Source: an uncultured Bacteroides sp.
Lineage (GTDB): Bacteria > Bacteroidota > Bacteroidia > Bacteroidales > Bacteroidaceae
DNA: 8,934 nt
Assembly (NCBI GenBank): GCA_900551645.1
Contig: URWP01000103.1
Location: forward strand, 1-8,934
Reading direction: 5' to 3'
A program made the position numbers and the translations under genes. Positions 6,622-8,934 of the stretch are shown here, piece by piece. Each line of letters opens with the position of its first letter. Position 1 is the stretch's first letter. Below the pieces are notes generated by a model. It worked only from the letters and a program-made list of their open reading frames with translations, ran no database searches and had not been told where the DNA came from.

Positions 6622-6987
6622 ATGTTTGCTAACGACAAAAGCATTGATACACTCACTGCCTTATATAAGGAAATCAAAAAATATGTAGAGCTGCAAGGAC
6701 AATACATCAAGCTTGATTTAATAGAGAAACTGACCATCCTGCTCTCCACACTCATCCTTATCTTATTGATGATTATCCTATGCATGATGGCCTTCTTCTA
6801 TTTTTCATTCATGCTTGTTTACGTACTAGCCAACTATGTAGGAAGCATCATTGCCAGCTACGCCATCATCGGAGCATTCGTATTGTTGATAGCCGGTATC
6901 ATCTACTATTATCGGAAAGCTTTGATATTCCAACCGATGGTGAATTTTTTAGCCAAACTTTTCCTTGATGAGCAACATAAAAAATAA
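6622..6987 (+). CDS. Phage-holin-family (YqjE-like) two-helix membrane protein
   Basis: A 121-residue inner-membrane protein. A polar N-terminal helix (about 8-36, with YKEIKKYVELQGQYIKLDLIEK) precedes two hydrophobic segments at about 37-68 and 73-97, followed by a basic cytoplasmic tail. This is the pattern of the 'phage holin family, superfamily III' or YqjE-like proteins. Despite the name, these chromosomal proteins are not lysis holins, and no phage genes are nearby. The frame is open upstream to a GTG at 6580, but that lies inside the terminator stem, so the ATG at 6622 (MFANDKSID) is the better start. It ends 8 nt before the next gene, so the two are co-translated. A dedicated promoter is not obvious; transcription may come from readthrough of the terminator. 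Confidence 0.85.
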   Translation: MFANDKSIDTLTALYKEIKKYVELQGQYIKLDLIEKLTILLSTLILILLMIILCMMAFFYFSFMLVYVLANYVGSIIASYAIIGAFVLLIAGIIYYYRKALIFQPMVNFLAKLFLDEQHKK

Positions 6988-6995
6988 GAAGCCTT

Positions 6996-7259
6996 ATGAA
7001 CGAACCACAAATACCATCTACTACTTCTTACACATTGGAGATAATTACCCAACGCCGGATGGCTAAAAAAGCAGAACTGAAAGCTTCCAAAGAACAAATT
7101 ATGGAATTCAGCAGAGAATTGTTCGCGCCCCAGCAGAGCAAAAATAAATTCGACAACATCATGCAACAAGTCAACGCGGGTATCGCTGCATACGATGGAT
7201 TGATGACAGGTATCAAAATTTTCCAACGATTACGCAAATTTTTCCGCCGGAAAAAATAG
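6996..7259 (+). CDS. Small basic protein of unknown function, third gene of the YtxH/YqjE-like trio
   Basis: An 87-residue protein I cannot place in a named family with confidence. It has a polar N-terminus (1-15), a basic amphipathic helix (about 16-44, ITQRRMAKKAELKASKEQI), a Gln/Asn-rich turn, and a C-terminal half with a hydrophobic patch (AGIAAYDGLMTGIKIFQRL) ending in a strongly basic tail (RKFFRRKK). It has no signal peptide and at most one marginal membrane-associated stretch. It sits 8 nt after the YqjE-like gene, so a joint role is likely. Its position, size and charged-helix-plus-basic-tail layout recall YqjK, the third gene of yqjDEK, but this rests on layout rather than sequence identity. 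Confidence 0.8.
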   Translation: MNEPQIPSTTSYTLEIITQRRMAKKAELKASKEQIMEFSRELFAPQQSKNKFDNIMQQVNAGIAAYDGLMTGIKIFQRLRKFFRRKK

Positions 7260-7331
7260 CCATCACCTGCAATGACGGAGAATCGCCGAATGGTTACAAC
7301 AAAACGAAACGGCACTCCATATAAAGACAAG

Positions 7332-7367
7332 AAAGGCCGCCTCTGGTTCAAAGATGAGACGACCTTT
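7332..7367. terminator. Bidirectional terminator hairpin between the convergent trio and xylE
   Basis: The arms are AAAGGCCGCCTC (7332-7343) and GAGACGACCTTT (7356-7367) with a 12-nt loop. In the minus-strand RNA all 12 positions pair (two G-U wobbles) and a moderately T-rich stretch follows. In the plus-strand RNA two positions become C-A mismatches, but a better T run (ATTTTTT) follows. It lies 33 nt beyond the xylE stop and 72 nt beyond the last trio gene, so it can serve both. Confidence 0.7.
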
Positions 7368-7399
7368 ATTTTTTACTTCGGTGAGTTTAAATGTTTCTC

Positions 7400-8773
7400 C
7401 TATTTACGACTACGCTCCAACCACAACTGGTTCATGTCTTCCAGTGTCTTTCCCTTCGTTTCGGGCACCCATTTCCAAACAAAGACAGCTGCTATCAGGC
7501 AGATAACCCCGTAAATAGAATAGGCAAAAAACGGACTGAATTCATACATGGCCGGGAACGTAGAAGAGACCAAATAGTTGAATACCCACTGAAAGGCTAC
7601 GGCAATTGCCACAGCTTTTCCCCGAATTGTATTCGGAAATATTTCAGCAATCAAAACCCAACAGATAGGTCCCCACGACATCATAAACGCAGCTGCATAA
7701 ACAATGATGCATAACACCGGCAACAAGCCGTCTACCTGAAATTCATCACAGGCAGCAGTACCCAATGCACCGACAGCCATTCCCAACGAACCGATGATCA
7801 ACAACGGTTTCCGACCCATTTTTTCCACAGTAAAGATAGCCACCAATGTGAAGATGATATTGATAACCCCCATAATTACTGTCTGCATCATACCGTCTCC
7901 TCCCCCACCGATTTTCTCAAAAATACGAGGTGCATAATACAACACGGCATTGATACCGATTGCCTGCTGGAAAACAGATAGCAAAATACCAATGACTATA
8001 ACAGCCACTCCGTAAGTAAACAGAGCCTCGGTTTTCTCGGCCGTTACAGACTTGATTTCAGACAAAATCTGACGAGCCTTCAGCGCACCGTTAATCCGCT
8101 CCAACACCTGACAGGCCTTCACATCGTTCCCTTCCATGACCAGATAGCGTGGTGTTTTCGGCACGAAAAAAAGCAAAATGCCAAACAAGGCAGCGGGTAC
8201 AGCTTCGGAAACGAACATGTAACGCCATCCGTCAGACACCAATTCTTCTTCCGACATTCCGTCCTTAATCAGATAATTCACAAAATACACTACCAACATC
8301 CCGAAAATGATGGCGAACTGATTACACGACACCAATTTTCCACGTATTTCGGAAGGAGCAATCTCTGCGATATACATCGGACAAACAGCCGAGGCCAACC
8401 CTACACCTACTCCACCGATAATGCGATACAGATTAAATGCCATAATCAACGCAAAAGAAGTGTCTCCTTTCTGGAAAAACAAAAACTCCGGATAATAAGA
8501 ACCAAGCGCCGATACAAAAAACAGGACAGCAGCCAGCCGTAAGGAATCACGCCGCCCTAACCGAGAAGCACATACTCCAGAAACGGCTCCACCGATAACA
8601 CAACCAATCAACGCACTCGATGCCGTAACACCATGCCAGAAAGCATCCAATCCCAAATGCTGCTGAAGCGCTTGTTCCGCGCCTGAAATGACGGCCGGAT
8701 CATATCCAAACAACAAGCCGCCCAAAATGGCCACAGAGACCAAACTTACAAGATACAAATTACTGTTTTTCAC
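7400..8773 (-). CDS. xylE: XylE-type D-xylose:H+ symporter (MFS sugar porter)
   Basis: A 457-residue, 12-helix inner-membrane sugar porter that resembles E. coli XylE along its whole length. Sugar-porter signatures are present: GGLLFGYD (Asp25, matching proton-coupling Asp27), SRLGRRDS, Y116RIIGG (Arg117), PMYIAEIAP, IRGK, and the C-terminal PETKGKTLE. Residues matching the xylose-binding set are kept: Gln152, Gln269/Gln270, Asn275, Tyr279, Trp367, Gln395 and Trp396. Two variations are Pro26 where Thr is usual (FGYDTAV) and PKTPR in place of PESPR. No xylA or xylB is adjacent. The frame is open beyond 8773, but upstream there is only a TTG and a palindrome. I chose the GTG at 8773 (MKNSNLYLVS), which gives family length. 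The substrate could be another pentose or hexose. Confidence 0.9.
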   Translation of the reverse strand: MKNSNLYLVSLVSVAILGGLLFGYDPAVISGAEQALQQHLGLDAFWHGVTASSALIGCVIGGAVSGVCASRLGRRDSLRLAAVLFFVSALGSYYPEFLFFQKGDTSFALIMAFNLYRIIGGVGVGLASAVCPMYIAEIAPSEIRGKLVSCNQFAIIFGMLVVYFVNYLIKDGMSEEELVSDGWRYMFVSEAVPAALFGILLFFVPKTPRYLVMEGNDVKACQVLERINGALKARQILSEIKSVTAEKTEALFTYGVAVIVIGILLSVFQQAIGINAVLYYAPRIFEKIGGGGDGMMQTVIMGVINIIFTLVAIFTVEKMGRKPLLIIGSLGMAVGALGTAACDEFQVDGLLPVLCIIVYAAAFMMSWGPICWVLIAEIFPNTIRGKAVAIAVAFQWVFNYLVSSTFPAMYEFSPFFAYSIYGVICLIAAVFVWKWVPETKGKTLEDMNQLWLERSRK

Positions 8774-8789
8774 GATATTAATTTTAGGG

Positions 8790-8810
8790 TTTTCGTACTG
8801 ACTACGAAAA
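8790..8810. promoter_or_regulatory. Perfect 8-5-8 palindrome upstream of xylE, candidate operator
   Basis: TTTTCGTA (8790-8797) and TACGAAAA (8803-8810) are exact reverse complements around the spacer CTGAC. The site ends 16 nt upstream of the chosen xylE start and overlaps a near-match -7 element, the usual place for a repressor site. A hairpin in the leader RNA is an alternative. The regulator is unknown. Confidence 0.5.
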
Positions 8811-8812
8811 TA
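8805..8812 (-). promoter_or_regulatory. Possible -7 promoter element for xylE
   Basis: The minus strand reads TATTTTCG, one base off TAnnTTTG. Transcription would start near 8798, in the centre of the palindrome, with a leader of about 25 nt. A second imperfect candidate (TTTATTTG, 8908-8915) lies farther upstream. The rest of 8816-8934 shows no gene that I can support. Confidence 0.25.
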
Positions 8813-8934
8813 CAAATTCTTTTTTTAGCTACCCCCTTTCATTAAATCTTTTTCACATAAAATAGCAGAGAAAAGTTACCTGTCCGTTTAAGCATCTTAA
8901 AAAAATACAAATAAAAGTACGTCTAAATCTAATT

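Noticed and set aside
6621..6628. TATGTTTG, an exact TAnnTTTG match, as a promoter for the holin-family gene
   Set aside because: It spans the start codon itself, so transcription would begin inside the gene; likely coincidence.
6622..6987. Prophage or lysis cassette suggested by the 'holin' family name
   Set aside because: No endolysin, structural phage genes or attachment sites are present. The family includes many ordinary chromosomal membrane proteins.
7272..7514. 80-codon plus-strand reading frame after the trio
   Set aside because: It runs through the terminator hairpin and then antisense into the end of xylE; no recognisable domain.
8774..8815. Longer XylE beginning at a TTG at 8815
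   Set aside because: It would place the perfect palindrome within coding sequence and add 14 polar residues before the usual MKNSN-type start.

Overview
The window looks like a chromosomal core-genome segment from a member of Bacteroidales, most likely Bacteroides or a close relative. The evidence is moderate GC, AT-rich leaders without clear Shine-Dalgarno sequences, several matches to the Bacteroides -7 promoter element TAnnTTTG, a PCMD-type secreted protein (a Bacteroidota family), and a Bacteroides-style XylE sugar porter. I see no tRNA, rRNA, CRISPR array, insertion sequence or prophage signature.

Left part (1-4384, all minus strand). A likely operon reads ruvX, def, then a 670-residue secreted TPR protein. 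ruvX and def are 14 nt apart; def and the TPR gene overlap by four bases (ATGA). A weak terminator hairpin that contains the TPR stop codon separates this set from thrS, which has its own candidate promoter and runs off the left edge of the window (436 residues present, C-terminal third missing). The theme is housekeeping: a Holliday-junction-resolvase-fold nuclease, N-terminal deformylation, an envelope TPR scaffold and tRNA charging.

Middle part (4477-6180, minus strand). There are two single-gene units, each with a TAnnTTTG promoter and an intrinsic terminator: a secreted PCMD-domain protein, and a small lipoprotein with a proline-rich spacer and a peptidoglycan-binding SPOR domain. Both point to the envelope.

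Right part. A divergent AT-rich promoter region (6126-6333) drives a plus-strand trio of small genes: a YtxH-like membrane protein, a two-helix membrane protein of the 'phage holin family' (YqjE-like), and a basic 87-residue protein. A strong terminator sits between the first and second genes. The arrangement resembles the proteobacterial yqjD-yqjE-yqjK cluster and is the most interesting part of the window, although its function is unknown. A two-way terminator hairpin (7332-7367) separates the trio from the convergent minus-strand xylE, a D-xylose:H+ symporter homologue. Upstream of xylE is a perfect 8-5-8 palindrome over its candidate promoter.

Overall this is ordinary core genome. No clearly new multi-gene system is visible. 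The best leads are the small envelope trio with its internal terminator, the unassigned TPR protein in the def operon, and the putative xylE operator.
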